Positions 7,379 to 15,811 of a stretch of 39,930 nucleotides of DNA are shown here, in pieces. Under the pieces are notes generated by a model, which saw only the letters and a list, made by a program, of their open reading frames with translations, ran no database searches and was not told the DNA's origin. Where the stretch lies: assembly GCA_900472625.1 (NCBI GenBank), contig UCIT01000095.1, positions 1 to 39,930 of the forward strand, given 5' to 3'. Made by a program: the position numbers and the translations under genes. Within the stretch, counting starts at the first letter, position 1; every line of letters begins with the position of its first letter. Origin of the DNA: Hyphomicrobiales bacterium (lineage in GTDB: Bacteria; Pseudomonadota; Alphaproteobacteria; Rhizobiales; Rhizobiaceae).

Positions 7379-9367
7379 ATGATGAAAAACCGTGCCGGCT
7401 TGCTGGCCTTTGCAGTGCTTGTAATCGCAATTCTGTTGATGGTGTTCGTCGTCATGCCGCGTATCAGCGGCGACGGCACGAAGGTTGGCGACGCAATCAA
7501 TCAGGCAGGCTCCGAGGTCAAGAATACCGTTACCGAATCCGCCAAGACATCCCGCCAGACCGCACCGGATGACGCGGCAACGGCGCAGAAGCTTGGCGGC
7601 CTGACAACGGCAGCAGGCCAGGCGCTTACGGAACTTAAGGCGCTGTTTGCCGACGGCAAGGGTCCGACCGACGACGTTTTTGCGAGTGCCAAGACCAAGA
7701 CAACCGGCGCGCTCCAGGCGCTGGTCGATTTCGCAGCACCTGAAGGCACAAATCCGATCACTGCAGCCTCAGTCCAGAAGGCCAAGGAAGGCGCGGCCAA
7801 GGCGCTCGCCATCATCCAGGCGCTGCCAGAGAACATAGCCGATGCCGCAGCGGCGATCACCAAGGCGGAGGCCGCGCTGACCGGCGCGCCCGAGCCTGCC
7901 GCACCTGCGGGCAACCAGACATCCGACAATGCCGCCGCACCGGCGCCTGCCGGTCCGAAACTGCCGACCTTCGATGTCCTGCGTGTCGAGCCCGATGGCT
8001 CCACCGTCATCGCGGGCTCGGCCGAGCCGGAGAGCAAGCTGGAAATTCTCGATGGCAACAAGGTGCTGATGGGCACGGATGTCGGCGCTAGCGGCGACTT
8101 TGCAGCCGTGCTGGAAAATCCGCTCACGGGCGGCGATCATCAGCTGCAGCTACGCACCACCGGCAAGGACGGCAAGGTCCTGCTCTCGGAAGAAATCGCA
8201 ACGATCTCCATTCCGAAGGACGGCAATGCCTCGCAGCTGCTGGCCATGGTGTCGAAGCCCGGCACCGCCAGCCGCATCATCACCGCGCCTGGTATAACGC
8301 CGCCTGTTGCCGACAATGCCGCACCGGCTGACCAAGCGTCCGCTACGCCGCAGACGCCGGCGACCACGCCGGCCGATGGCGCGACGGCACCGGCCAACGC
8401 GCCTGCAACCGCAGCAGCGGATGTGATGGTCAACGCCGTCGAGATCGAGGGCGACAAGATCTTCGTTGCCGGCACGGCCAAGCCGTCCGCCAACGTGTTC
8501 GGCTATGCCGACGACAAGCTGATCGGCAAGGCCAAGGCTGGCGCCGATGGCCACTTCGTCATCGACGGCGTCATGCCGCTTGCGGTCGGCGACCACAAGA
8601 TCCGCGTCGATGTCGTTGATGCGGCCGGCAAGGTTCTGGTTCGCGCCTCGGTCAACTTCAACCGCCCTGCGGGCAACCAGGTGACCGTCGCCGCGCAGAG
8701 CGGTGCAGCGGGCAACAATACCGCGCCGATGGTGTCGCTCGACGAAGGTGCACTCGGCAAGCTGAAAAACGATGCGGCCAAGGCGTTCGCCCTTTTGAGC
8801 GGCCTGTTCAGCGACGGCAAGGTGCCCGGCAACGAGCAGCTGGCAGCAGCGCGGTCAGCCAACGAGTTCGCGCTGAAGTCGATCGCCGACTTCCGGGCGG
8901 CGGTCGATGCCACCGCGGACTTCAAGGAGCGCGCTGGCGCAGCGTCGCTGATGGCGAACAACGCTCTGAAGACACTGCAGGCCCTGCCGCGCGATGCCAA
9001 TTCGATCGGCGCGGCGCTGAGCAAGCTCGGCGCGATGATCGCCGAGCTGACGGCACCGCCGGCAGCTCCGGCCGCACCAGCCACCAACGAAGTGGCCAGC
9101 GGCGACACCGGACCGGCAACGATCGAGCAGGCACCGCTGCAGGAGAGCAAGGAAACCGTGATCATCCGCCGTGGCGATACGCTGTGGCAGATCTCACGCC
9201 GTATCTACGGCGCGGGCGTGCGCTACACAACGATCTACGTCGCCAACGAGGACAAGATCGTCAACCCGGATCGTATTCTCCCGGGTCAGGTCTTCGGCCT
9301 GCCGAAGGATGCGCTGCCGAATGCCGAAGAGATGCATCGCAAGCGTCTTTCGGGGGAACACCTCTAG
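7379..9367 (+). CDS. Membrane-anchored LysM protein with paired Ig-like modules
   Basis: This protein of about 662 residues has an uncleaved N-terminal membrane anchor (about 7-27) and long Ala/Pro-rich linkers. The modules are arranged as a mirror: helical module A (about 72-118, with LFADGKGPTDD), Ig-like module B (about 198-280), a second Ig-like module B' (about 349-428, VFVAGTAKPSAN type), helical module A' (about 457-505, LFSDGKVPGNE), then a C-terminal LysM domain (about 592-648, IRRGDTLWQISRRIYG). LysM binds N-acetylglucosamine in peptidoglycan, so an envelope role is likely. ATG 7379 or the adjacent ATG 7382 follows GGGGAG; an earlier TTG is not needed. Confidence 0.85.
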   Translation: MMKNRAGLLAFAVLVIAILLMVFVVMPRISGDGTKVGDAINQAGSEVKNTVTESAKTSRQTAPDDAATAQKLGGLTTAAGQALTELKALFADGKGPTDDVFASAKTKTTGALQALVDFAAPEGTNPITAASVQKAKEGAAKALAIIQALPENIADAAAAITKAEAALTGAPEPAAPAGNQTSDNAAAPAPAGPKLPTFDVLRVEPDGSTVIAGSAEPESKLEILDGNKVLMGTDVGASGDFAAVLENPLTGGDHQLQLRTTGKDGKVLLSEEIATISIPKDGNASQLLAMVSKPGTASRIITAPGITPPVADNAAPADQASATPQTPATTPADGATAPANAPATAAADVMVNAVEIEGDKIFVAGTAKPSANVFGYADDKLIGKAKAGADGHFVIDGVMPLAVGDHKIRVDVVDAAGKVLVRASVNFNRPAGNQVTVAAQSGAAGNNTAPMVSLDEGALGKLKNDAAKAFALLSGLFSDGKVPGNEQLAAARSANEFALKSIADFRAAVDATADFKERAGAASLMANNALKTLQALPRDANSIGAALSKLGAMIAELTAPPAAPAAPATNEVASGDTGPATIEQAPLQESKETVIIRRGDTLWQISRRIYGAGVRYTTIYVANEDKIVNPDRILPGQVFGLPKDALPNAEEMHRKRLSGEHL

Positions 9368-9381
9368 GCTACCCCAGATAA

Positions 9382-9413
9382 AACGGCCGGCATCGACATG
9401 ATTGCCGGCCGTT
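9382..9413 (+). terminator. Hairpin terminator after LysM gene
   Basis: A perfect 11-base stem (AACGGCCGGCA 9382-9392 / 9403-9413) with a 10-base loop lies 15 bases after the LysM stop codon. Only a short mixed T stretch follows, so termination strength is uncertain. Confidence 0.65.
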
Positions 9414-9571
9414 GTCATTCCAGCGACATCCATCTGTTGCATTGATCCTGCCGACGCCCTATTTGGCGAACACGGCGATCTCATCAGGCGGCGGCTCCAA
9501 GCACTGCGCCAATCCCTCCCTTCTGCCGGCAACACGACACGACCAGAGCCCTCTGCGGGCTGGAGACATGC

Positions 9572-11449
9572 ATGGCAAACGGCAAGACGGTTTCTGATTC
9601 CAATCTTATGCAGACGCTGCTCAACCTGTGGCCCTACATGTGGCCGACCGGGCGCGCCGACCTGAAGATGCGGGTGGTGTGGGCGGCGATCTATCTGCTG
9701 GTCTCGAAATTCGTGCTGCTGCTCGTTCCCTACTTCTTCAAATGGTCGACCGATGCGCTGAACGGCAAGATGGATCTGGCCGGCAAGGTGCCCGATCTGT
9801 TTATCGGCGCGACGGCGCTGGTCATCGCCTACAATCTCACCCGGCTGATCCAGCTTGCGCTCAACCAGCTGCGCGACGCGCTGTTTGCCAGCGTCGGCCA
9901 GCATGCCGTGCGCCAGCTCGCCTTCAAGACCTTCGTGCACATGCACCAGCTGTCGCTGCGCTTCCATCTGGAGCGCAAGACGGGTGGTCTCTCGCGCATC
10001 ATCGAGCGCGGCACGAAGGGCATCGAGACGATCGTCCGCTTCACCATCCTGAACTCGGTGCCGACGCTGATCGAATTCCTGCTGACGGCGGTGATCTTCT
10101 GGTGGGGTTACGGCTTCTCCTATCTGGCTGTCACCGCCTTCACCGTCTGGGCCTATATCTGGTTCACCATCCGGGCCAGCGACTGGCGCATCTCTATCCG
10201 CAAAACGATGAACGACAGCGACACTGACGCCAACACCAAGGCCATCGATTCGCTGCTCAACTTCGAGACCGTCAAATATTTCGGCAACGAGGACATGGAA
10301 GCCAAGCGCTTCGACGCTTCGATGGAGCGCTACGAGAAGGCAGCGACCAGCGTCTGGACCTCGCTCGGCTGGCTGAACTTCGGCCAGGGCGTTATCTTTG
10401 GGCTCGGCACAACCGTGATGCTGATCCTCTCGGCGCTCGCCGTGCAGCGAGGCGAGCAGACCGTTGGCGATTTCGTGTTCGTCAACGCCATGCTGCTGCA
10501 GCTCTCGGTGCCGCTCAACTTCATCGGCTTCGTCTATCGCGAAATCCGCCAGGGCCTGACCGACATCGAGCAGATGTTCGATCTTCTCGAAGTGCAGGCC
10601 GAAGTCAAGGATGCGCCCGATGCAAGAGAATTGAACATCCAGCAGGGTGCCATCTCCTTCAAGGACGTCCATTTCGCCTATGATCCGGCGCGGCCGATCC
10701 TGAAGGGAATCTCGTTCGAGGTGCCGGCCGGCAAGACCGTGGCCGTCGTCGGCCCGTCCGGCGCCGGCAAGTCGACCATGTCGCGGCTGCTCTATCGCTT
10801 CTACGACATTCAGAGCGGCTCGATCACTGTCGATGGACAGGATGTGCGCGAGGTCACGCAGAAAAGCCTGCGCACGGCGATTGGCATGGTGCCGCAGGAT
10901 ACGGTGCTGTTCAACGATACGGTCGCCTACAACATCCGCTACGGCCGGCCAGGGGCCAGCGAGGCGGAGGTGAAGACCGCAGCCGAAATCGCGCAGATCG
11001 CGCATTTTATCGACCTTCTGCCGGAGGGTTTCGACACCATGGTCGGTGAGCGCGGGTTGAAGCTTTCGGGCGGCGAGAAGCAGCGCGTGGCGATCGCCCG
11101 CACCATCTTGAAGGCGCCGCCGATCCTGATCCTCGACGAGGCGACCTCGGCGCTCGACACCACCACCGAACGCGAAATCCAGGCGGCGCTCGACATCGTG
11201 TCGAAGAACCGCACGACGCTCGTCATCGCCCACCGGCTGTCGACGGTGATCGGCGCCGACGAAATCATCGTGCTGAAGAGCGGCGAGATCGCCGAGCGCG
11301 GCACGCATGCCGAGCTGCTTTTGAAGAACGGCCTCTATGCCTCGATGTGGAGCCGCCAGCGCGAGGCGACGCAGGCGGAAGAGCATCTGAAACAGGTGCG
11401 CGAGAGCGACGATCTCGGCGTGGTGAACCGGCTCGCCCCGGCGAGCTGA
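9572..11449 (+). CDS. ATM1/HMT1-type ABC exporter (fused permease-ATPase)
   Basis: This 625-residue half-transporter has a six-helix transmembrane domain (about 25-330) followed by a nucleotide-binding domain with Walker A GPSGAGKST, signature LSGGEKQRVAIART, Walker B ILILDEATSALD and the H-loop AHRLST. The conserved NFETVKYFGNE segment places it in the ABCB7/ATM1 group, which exports glutathione-linked sulfur compounds or metal-glutathione conjugates and supports iron-sulfur or heavy-metal homeostasis. It should work as a homodimer in the inner membrane. ATG 9572 follows GGAG at 9562-9565. The sequence opposite is open for over 700 codons, but that is codon mirroring. Confidence 0.92.
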   Translation: MANGKTVSDSNLMQTLLNLWPYMWPTGRADLKMRVVWAAIYLLVSKFVLLLVPYFFKWSTDALNGKMDLAGKVPDLFIGATALVIAYNLTRLIQLALNQLRDALFASVGQHAVRQLAFKTFVHMHQLSLRFHLERKTGGLSRIIERGTKGIETIVRFTILNSVPTLIEFLLTAVIFWWGYGFSYLAVTAFTVWAYIWFTIRASDWRISIRKTMNDSDTDANTKAIDSLLNFETVKYFGNEDMEAKRFDASMERYEKAATSVWTSLGWLNFGQGVIFGLGTTVMLILSALAVQRGEQTVGDFVFVNAMLLQLSVPLNFIGFVYREIRQGLTDIEQMFDLLEVQAEVKDAPDARELNIQQGAISFKDVHFAYDPARPILKGISFEVPAGKTVAVVGPSGAGKSTMSRLLYRFYDIQSGSITVDGQDVREVTQKSLRTAIGMVPQDTVLFNDTVAYNIRYGRPGASEAEVKTAAEIAQIAHFIDLLPEGFDTMVGERGLKLSGGEKQRVAIARTILKAPPILILDEATSALDTTTEREIQAALDIVSKNRTTLVIAHRLSTVIGADEIIVLKSGEIAERGTHAELLLKNGLYASMWSRQREATQAEEHLKQVRESDDLGVVNRLAPAS

Positions 11450-11508
11450 GCTTTTGCGCGCGATTCCGGGCCTTTAACCAGCCGGATCCTGCCATAGATG
11501 TGCATGAG

Positions 11509-11564
11509 GGGGCATCAGGATTGCCCCGAGGAATGTTTCCCTGTAACCAGCGGAGACAGGAAAC
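11509..11564 (+). other. Two consecutive hairpins in psd leader
   Basis: GGGGCA 11509-11514 pairs with TGCCCC 11522-11527. GTTTCC plus TGT (11535-11544, one bulged C) pairs with ACA plus GGAAAC (11556-11564). The second fold ends just before the TAGGAG ribosome-binding site of psd. They may terminate the upstream ABC gene or influence psd translation. Confidence 0.4.
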
Positions 11565-11582
11565 GCTAGGAGCGCGGCATAC

Positions 11583-12281
11583 ATGAGCTTGTTCAATACG
11601 GTACGCAACACGATCGTTCCGGTGCACAAGGAAGGTTACCCCTTCATCGCGGCCTTCTTCGTGGCCTCCCTCATTCTGGGCTGGATCTTCAAGCCGCTCT
11701 TCTGGGTCGGCCTGATCCTGACGCTGTGGTGCGCCTACTTCTTCCGCGATCCCGAGCGCATGACGCCGCAGGACGACGACCTCGTGATCTCGCCCGCAGA
11801 CGGCAAGGTGTCGTCCGTGCAGATGGTCGTGCCGCCAGCCGAACTCAACCTCGGCTCCCTGCCGATGCTGCGCATCTCCGTGTTCATGAACGTCTTCAAC
11901 TGCCATGTGAACCGCGCGCCGATGCGCGGCCGCATCGTCAGCATCAACTATCGCTCCGGGAGCTTCGTCAACGCCGAGTTCGACAAGGCCAGCGAAGACA
12001 ATGAGCGCAACGGCCTCGTTATCGAGACGGCGCATGGCCAGATCGGCGTCGTGCAGATAGCCGGTCTCGTGGCACGCCGCATTCTCTGCTGGGCCAATGC
12101 CAACGAGCCGCTGGATGCCGGCGAGCGCTTCGGCCTGATCCGCTTCGGCTCTCGCCTCGACGTGTTCCTGCCAGCCGGTGCGCAGCCGCGCGTGACGCTC
12201 GGGCAGACCGCGATTGCCGGCGAAACGGTGCTGGCCGAGTTCGGCTCCGCCAAGGGCCCGGTCGTCAGCCGCCGCGCCTAA
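11583..12281 (+). CDS. psd: Phosphatidylserine decarboxylase, short proenzyme form
   Basis: This 232-residue protein matches the short phosphatidylserine decarboxylase type used by rhizobia. It converts phosphatidylserine to phosphatidylethanolamine at the inner membrane. A hydrophobic N-terminal segment (about 20-50) is followed by YFFRDPER, SPADGKV and FMNVFNCHVNR. The self-cleavage site is Gly189-Ser190 within FGSR; Ser190 would give the pyruvoyl cofactor of the alpha chain. The start ATG has TAGGAG upstream. pssA follows after 21 bases, an expected operon because PssA makes its substrate. Confidence 0.95.
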   Translation: MSLFNTVRNTIVPVHKEGYPFIAAFFVASLILGWIFKPLFWVGLILTLWCAYFFRDPERMTPQDDDLVISPADGKVSSVQMVVPPAELNLGSLPMLRISVFMNVFNCHVNRAPMRGRIVSINYRSGSFVNAEFDKASEDNERNGLVIETAHGQIGVVQIAGLVARRILCWANANEPLDAGERFGLIRFGSRLDVFLPAGAQPRVTLGQTAIAGETVLAEFGSAKGPVVSRRA

Positions 12282-12302
12282 CCGAACGATTGGAGCGCGA
12301 CG

Positions 12303-13151
12303 ATGGAAACGCCCTTCCCGCCTTTCGAGCCCAATGGCCCGCCGGATGATTCGGGCCGCGGTCCGCGGCTTCGCGAGATCCCGATGCGGCTGGTCATTCC
12401 CAATCTCATCACCATCCTGGCGATCTGCGCCGGCCTGACCGGCATTCGCCTCGCGTTCGAAAACCGCTACGAGCTTGCCGTCGGCATGGTTCTCGTCGCC
12501 GCCTTTCTCGACGGCATCGACGGTCGTATCGCGCGGCTGATGAAGGCGACGTCGAAGTTCGGCGCGCAGATGGATTCGCTGGCCGATATCGTCAATTTCG
12601 GCGTGGCGCCCGCGCTGGTGCTTTACGTCTTCGCGCTGGATCAGGCCCGCTCGCTTGGCTGGATCGCCGCGCTGATCTACGCCATTGCCGCCGGGCTACG
12701 CCTGGCGCGCTTCAACGTCATGTCGGAGCGCGAGAACAAGGCGAGTTGGCAGTCGGAGTATTTCGTCGGCGTGCCTGCCCCTGCGGGCGCCATGCTGGTG
12801 CTGCTGCCGGTCTATCTTGGCTTCCTCGGCATCACCACCGACAAGACCTTCGGCTATCTCTCCGCCGCCTACACGGTCCTCATCGCCTTCCTGCTGATCA
12901 GCCGGCTGCCGGTGTGGTCCGGCAAGTCGGAGGGCAGCAAGCTCAGGCGCGATCTGGTGCTGCCGATGATGCTCGGCGTGGTGATCTATGTCGCGATGCT
13001 GTCGAGCTTCACCTGGGAGGTCATGTCGGTGACGGCAGTGATCTACCTGCTCACTCTTCCCTTCGGTGCGCGCAAGTGGAAGCGCAAGTACGGGACGTTG
13101 ACGATCGAGGAACCCGGTGTCGGCGAAGACGACATGGGCCGTCATATCTGA
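12303..13151 (+). CDS. pssA: CDP-diacylglycerol-serine O-phosphatidyltransferase
   Basis: This 282-residue membrane enzyme joins CDP-diacylglycerol and L-serine to make phosphatidylserine. The complete CDP-alcohol phosphotransferase motif is present: D70-x2-D73-G74-x2-A77-R78-x8-G87-x3-D91-x3-D95. Several transmembrane helices follow. The acidic, proline-rich N-terminus is short. It lies directly behind psd, so the two steps to phosphatidylethanolamine are encoded together. Confidence 0.95.
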   Translation: METPFPPFEPNGPPDDSGRGPRLREIPMRLVIPNLITILAICAGLTGIRLAFENRYELAVGMVLVAAFLDGIDGRIARLMKATSKFGAQMDSLADIVNFGVAPALVLYVFALDQARSLGWIAALIYAIAAGLRLARFNVMSERENKASWQSEYFVGVPAPAGAMLVLLPVYLGFLGITTDKTFGYLSAAYTVLIAFLLISRLPVWSGKSEGSKLRRDLVLPMMLGVVIYVAMLSSFTWEVMSVTAVIYLLTLPFGARKWKRKYGTLTIEEPGVGEDDMGRHI

Positions 13152-13311
13152 GCGAACGGCGACGCACCCTCGACTGTTGCGCGCCGATCACAGATCGCGA
13201 ATTGTAGTTTGTCGATACAAATCCTGAAGAGCGCTGCCTAGATTTTGTCGCTATTTTAGCCAAAAGAGCAATAATTATAAGAGTCTAGGGAAAGCACTTA
13301 AGGAGAGTATT

Positions 13312-13452
13312 GTGACCCCGACAAAGACAAGCGCGGAACAGCCTGCAAAGACCGATCTCAGCGCACACTACCGGCCACTCGGCCTCAAGGCCGTTCTTGC
13401 CGCAGCCCTGATGCTGAAGAGCAAGCCTGCGCTGACGAAGAAAGTCGCCTGA
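13312..13452 (+). CDS. 46-residue basic microprotein, unknown
   Basis: A GTG start at 13312 is preceded by AAGGAG about 7 bases upstream and opens a 46-codon frame ending in TGA. The product begins VTPTKTSAEQPAKTD, continues with a short amphipathic or hydrophobic stretch LGLKAVLAAALMLKSK, and ends TKKVA. Codons have the GC-rich third positions typical of neighbouring genes. Its stop touches the stop of the convergent LysE-type gene with no gap. I do not recognise a function; small proteins of this look occur in rhizobia. A 160-base leader with GAGTC at 13281-13285 precedes it. Confidence 0.6.
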   Translation: MTPTKTSAEQPAKTDLSAHYRPLGLKAVLAAALMLKSKPALTKKVA

Positions 13453-14073
13453 TCAAGCGGTCACGAATCGGGCGCCGAGGCTGAGAGCCAGCAGCGCCAT
13501 GACGATGCCGATCAGCACGTCAAGAACCCGCCATGCGGCGGGTTTCGCGAATACCGGCTGCAACAGCCGCGCACCATATCCCAATCCGAAAAACCAGACG
13601 AACGATGCGATCGCCGCGCCGGCTCCGTAGGCCACGCGATCAGCGCCGACGTATGCCGAAGACAGGCTGCCGAGCAGCACGACCGTGTCGAGATAGACGT
13701 GCGGATTGAGGAAGGTGAACGCGAGACAGGTCGCCACCGCCGCCTTCAGCCCAAGCGGCTCGGGATTTCCGGTCTGCATCGCACCGGGATGCAGCGCCCG
13801 CTTGAATGCCATGAACGCGTAAGTCCCGAGGAACAGCATGCCGCCGAGGCTGACGGCATTGATCAGCATCGGGGACTGCGAGACCAGCGTTCCAAGGCCC
13901 GCGACGCCGGCGGCGATCAGCAGCGCGTCGGAGAGCGCACAGATCAGGCACAGGACGAAGACGTGAGAGCGTAGCAGTCCCTGCCGCAGGATGAAGGCAT
14001 TCTGTGCGCCGATGGCGATGATGAGCGAGGCACCAAGGAAGAAGCCGGACAGGGCGGCCGAAATGGAGAACAT
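13453..14073 (-). CDS. LysE/ArgO-family amino acid exporter
   Basis: This 206-residue protein has about six membrane segments and the LysE-family start GFFLGASLIIAIGAQNAFILRQGL, plus FLNPHVYLDTVVLLG in the middle. Members export basic amino acids such as lysine or arginine from the cytoplasm, protecting against excess. The NPHVY-D motif favours the ArgO/LysE branch over the RhtB branch. The ATG at 14073 gives the expected length. The YedK-type gene lies 38 bases upstream on the same strand and could be co-transcribed. Confidence 0.9.
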   Translation of the reverse strand: MFSISAALSGFFLGASLIIAIGAQNAFILRQGLLRSHVFVLCLICALSDALLIAAGVAGLGTLVSQSPMLINAVSLGGMLFLGTYAFMAFKRALHPGAMQTGNPEPLGLKAAVATCLAFTFLNPHVYLDTVVLLGSLSSAYVGADRVAYGAGAAIASFVWFFGLGYGARLLQPVFAKPAAWRVLDVLIGIVMALLALSLGARFVTA

Positions 14074-14111
14074 GTGATTTTCCGGATGTGAGCAAAAGGC
14101 GGGATATCGGA

Positions 14112-14876
14112 TCAGAAGAAGCTGAGCTGGCCGTCATCCGGCTTCTTCTTGTCTGCCGGCGGCAGCGGCTTTTCGATCGTCACCGGCGTCTGCAGATCGG
14201 CCCCCATGTTGGCGACCTTGTTGACCTTGTCGGAGACGGGGATCGCCTCGAAGAAGTCCTCGTCGATCGGCCGCATCAGATCGGCGACCTCGCGCGGCTC
14301 CTGCGTCTTGCAGTCAAGCCAACGAGCGAAATCCTCCGGCTTGATGACGACCGGCATGCGATCATGGATCGGGCGGATGGCGGCGTTGGCGGCGGTCGTC
14401 AGAATGGCGCCGGTGTCGACCTCCGAGCCATCCGCCGACGACCACGTCTCCATCAGGCCGGCAAAGGCCACGACGCCGCCGTGGCGTGGCTTGATCCAGT
14501 AGGCCTGCGACTTCTCACCGCTCTCCTTCGGCGGGCGATGCCATTCGTAGAAGCCGGAGGCGGGAACCAGCACGCGACGATGGCGCATGGCCGCGCGGAA
14601 CGATGCCTTGCCGATCGCGGTCTCGGAGCGGGCATTGAGCAGCAGAGGAAACTGCTTCGGATCCTTGACCCAGCCGGGCGTGAAGCCCCAGCGCACCAGC
14701 AACGCACGCCGGTCCGGCAGGTTGCTGCCCTGCTCCTGCCCTTCGCCTGATATCACCACCAGAATCGGCTGGGTGGGCGCGATGTTGAAACGCGCGGGAA
14801 AATCCTCGAGGTCGAGAACGCCGAGTATTTCCTTCAGTTCCTCAGGGGATATGGTCAGGGCATAGCGTCCACACAT
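14112..14876 (-). CDS. SOS response-associated peptidase (YedK/HMCES, SRAP)
   Basis: This 254-residue SRAP-family protein begins MCGRYAL; removal of Met exposes Cys2, which forms a thiazolidine crosslink with abasic sites in single-stranded DNA. Other conserved elements are ARFNIAPTQPI, NARSETA, GFYEWH (catalytic Glu) and HDRMPVVI (conserved His). The family protects replication forks from abasic lesions. The C-terminus is lysine/proline rich. The length agrees with alphaproteobacterial members. Confidence 0.93.
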   Translation of the reverse strand: MCGRYALTISPEELKEILGVLDLEDFPARFNIAPTQPILVVISGEGQEQGSNLPDRRALLVRWGFTPGWVKDPKQFPLLLNARSETAIGKASFRAAMRHRRVLVPASGFYEWHRPPKESGEKSQAYWIKPRHGGVVAFAGLMETWSSADGSEVDTGAILTTAANAAIRPIHDRMPVVIKPEDFARWLDCKTQEPREVADLMRPIDEDFFEAIPVSDKVNKVANMGADLQTPVTIEKPLPPADKKKPDDGQLSFF

Positions 14877-14918
14877 AGGGATGTATTTGCACCCTGCCCC
14901 GATGTGGTCAAGACCGGT

Positions 14919-15239
14919 TCAGCCTCTCGGCGCGAACAGGATGATGGCGGTGCCGCACAGGCAGACCAGCGCCCCGGATATGTCCCAGCGATCCGGCACG
15001 CGGTTTTCGACGAGCCATAGCCAGATCAGCGAGGCGACGATATAGATACCGCCATAGGCCGCAAAGGTGCGGCCCGCGGTTTCGCTCGGCACGAAGGTCA
15101 GCAGCCAGGCAAAGAGGGCGAGCGCAACCAGCCCCGGGACGAGCCACCAGATCGGCTTTTCCAGCCGCAGCCATCCCCAGAAGGCGAAACATCCGCCGAT
15201 TTCGAAGAGGGCGGCGGCGGCATAGATGATATAGGTCAC
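14919..15239 (-). CDS. YnfA-family (UPF0060) four-helix membrane protein
   Basis: This 106-residue protein shows four hydrophobic helices and the family motifs ALFEIGGCFAFWGWLR, GRTFAAYGGIYIVASLIWLW and DRWDISGALVCLCGTAIILF. It is related in fold to the drug/metabolite transporter superfamily; the substrate is unknown. A longer frame (14908-15522) overlaps it in another phase and was not accepted. It is divergent from the Nudix gene. Confidence 0.92.
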   Translation of the reverse strand: MTYIIYAAAALFEIGGCFAFWGWLRLEKPIWWLVPGLVALALFAWLLTFVPSETAGRTFAAYGGIYIVASLIWLWLVENRVPDRWDISGALVCLCGTAIILFAPRG

Positions 15240-15331
15240 TCAGGCTCCCTTCGAATCGCCGGTCCGATGGTCCGGAGTGCATGAGATAGCCACGCGGCAG
15301 CTGCCGCCAGCAAGCAACAAACGGCGACGTG

Positions 15332-15751
15332 ATGATTTCTCTTCCGACAGCGGCATCCTCCGGCATTCTCGAGCGAGATGGACGATTCCTGCTCGTGCTC
15401 CGCCGCAATCCGCCATCGGCCGACATGTATGCCTTTCCGGGTGGCCGCGCCGAAGCTGGCGAGACGCCTGATGACACCGCGCTGCGGGAGTTCGAGGAAG
15501 AGACCGGCATCAAGGCCCGCAATCCGCGGATCTTTGCGACCTACGATCTGAAGCAGCACGATGCCGAAGGCCGATTGAGCAGCCACTTCTTTCTTTCTGT
15601 GTTTCGCGTGGACGCGGACGTGGAGGCGATTGCCGTCGCTGCCGACGACGCGGCGGATCTCGGATGGTTCACGATCGAGGAAATTCGCCGGCTGCCAACG
15701 CCGCCGAGCGTGCTCGAATGCGCCGAACGGCTGGCGCGCGGCGAAGAATAA
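15332..15751 (+). CDS. Nudix hydrolase
   Basis: This 139-residue protein contains a complete Nudix box, GGRAEAGE followed by REFEEETGI (about residues 37-60), which binds the divalent metal and cleaves nucleoside diphosphates linked to another moiety. The substrate cannot be told; RRNPPSADMYAFPGG resembles ADP-ribose or general (d)NTP pyrophosphohydrolases. A GTG at 15329 directly precedes ATG 15332; the latter is chosen. No strong ribosome-binding site is visible. Confidence 0.9.
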   Translation: MISLPTAASSGILERDGRFLLVLRRNPPSADMYAFPGGRAEAGETPDDTALREFEEETGIKARNPRIFATYDLKQHDAEGRLSSHFFLSVFRVDADVEAIAVAADDAADLGWFTIEEIRRLPTPPSVLECAERLARGEE

Positions 15752-15811
15752 GCAAGGGGAAATGCAGCGCCGTACCTTGTTCCCGTCACCATCAGGGTAT
15801 CCAATACCGCA

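Noticed and set aside
9194..11386. 730-codon open frame on the minus strand opposite the ABC exporter
   Set aside because: The product is His/Arg/Asp/Gln-rich with no domain, as expected from reading GC-rich codons in antisense; the plus-strand ABC exporter and LysM end are unmistakable.
14908..15522. 204-codon minus-strand frame overlapping the YnfA-type gene
   Set aside because: YnfA in the other phase has all family motifs; this frame reads as Arg/Ser/Pro-rich shadow.
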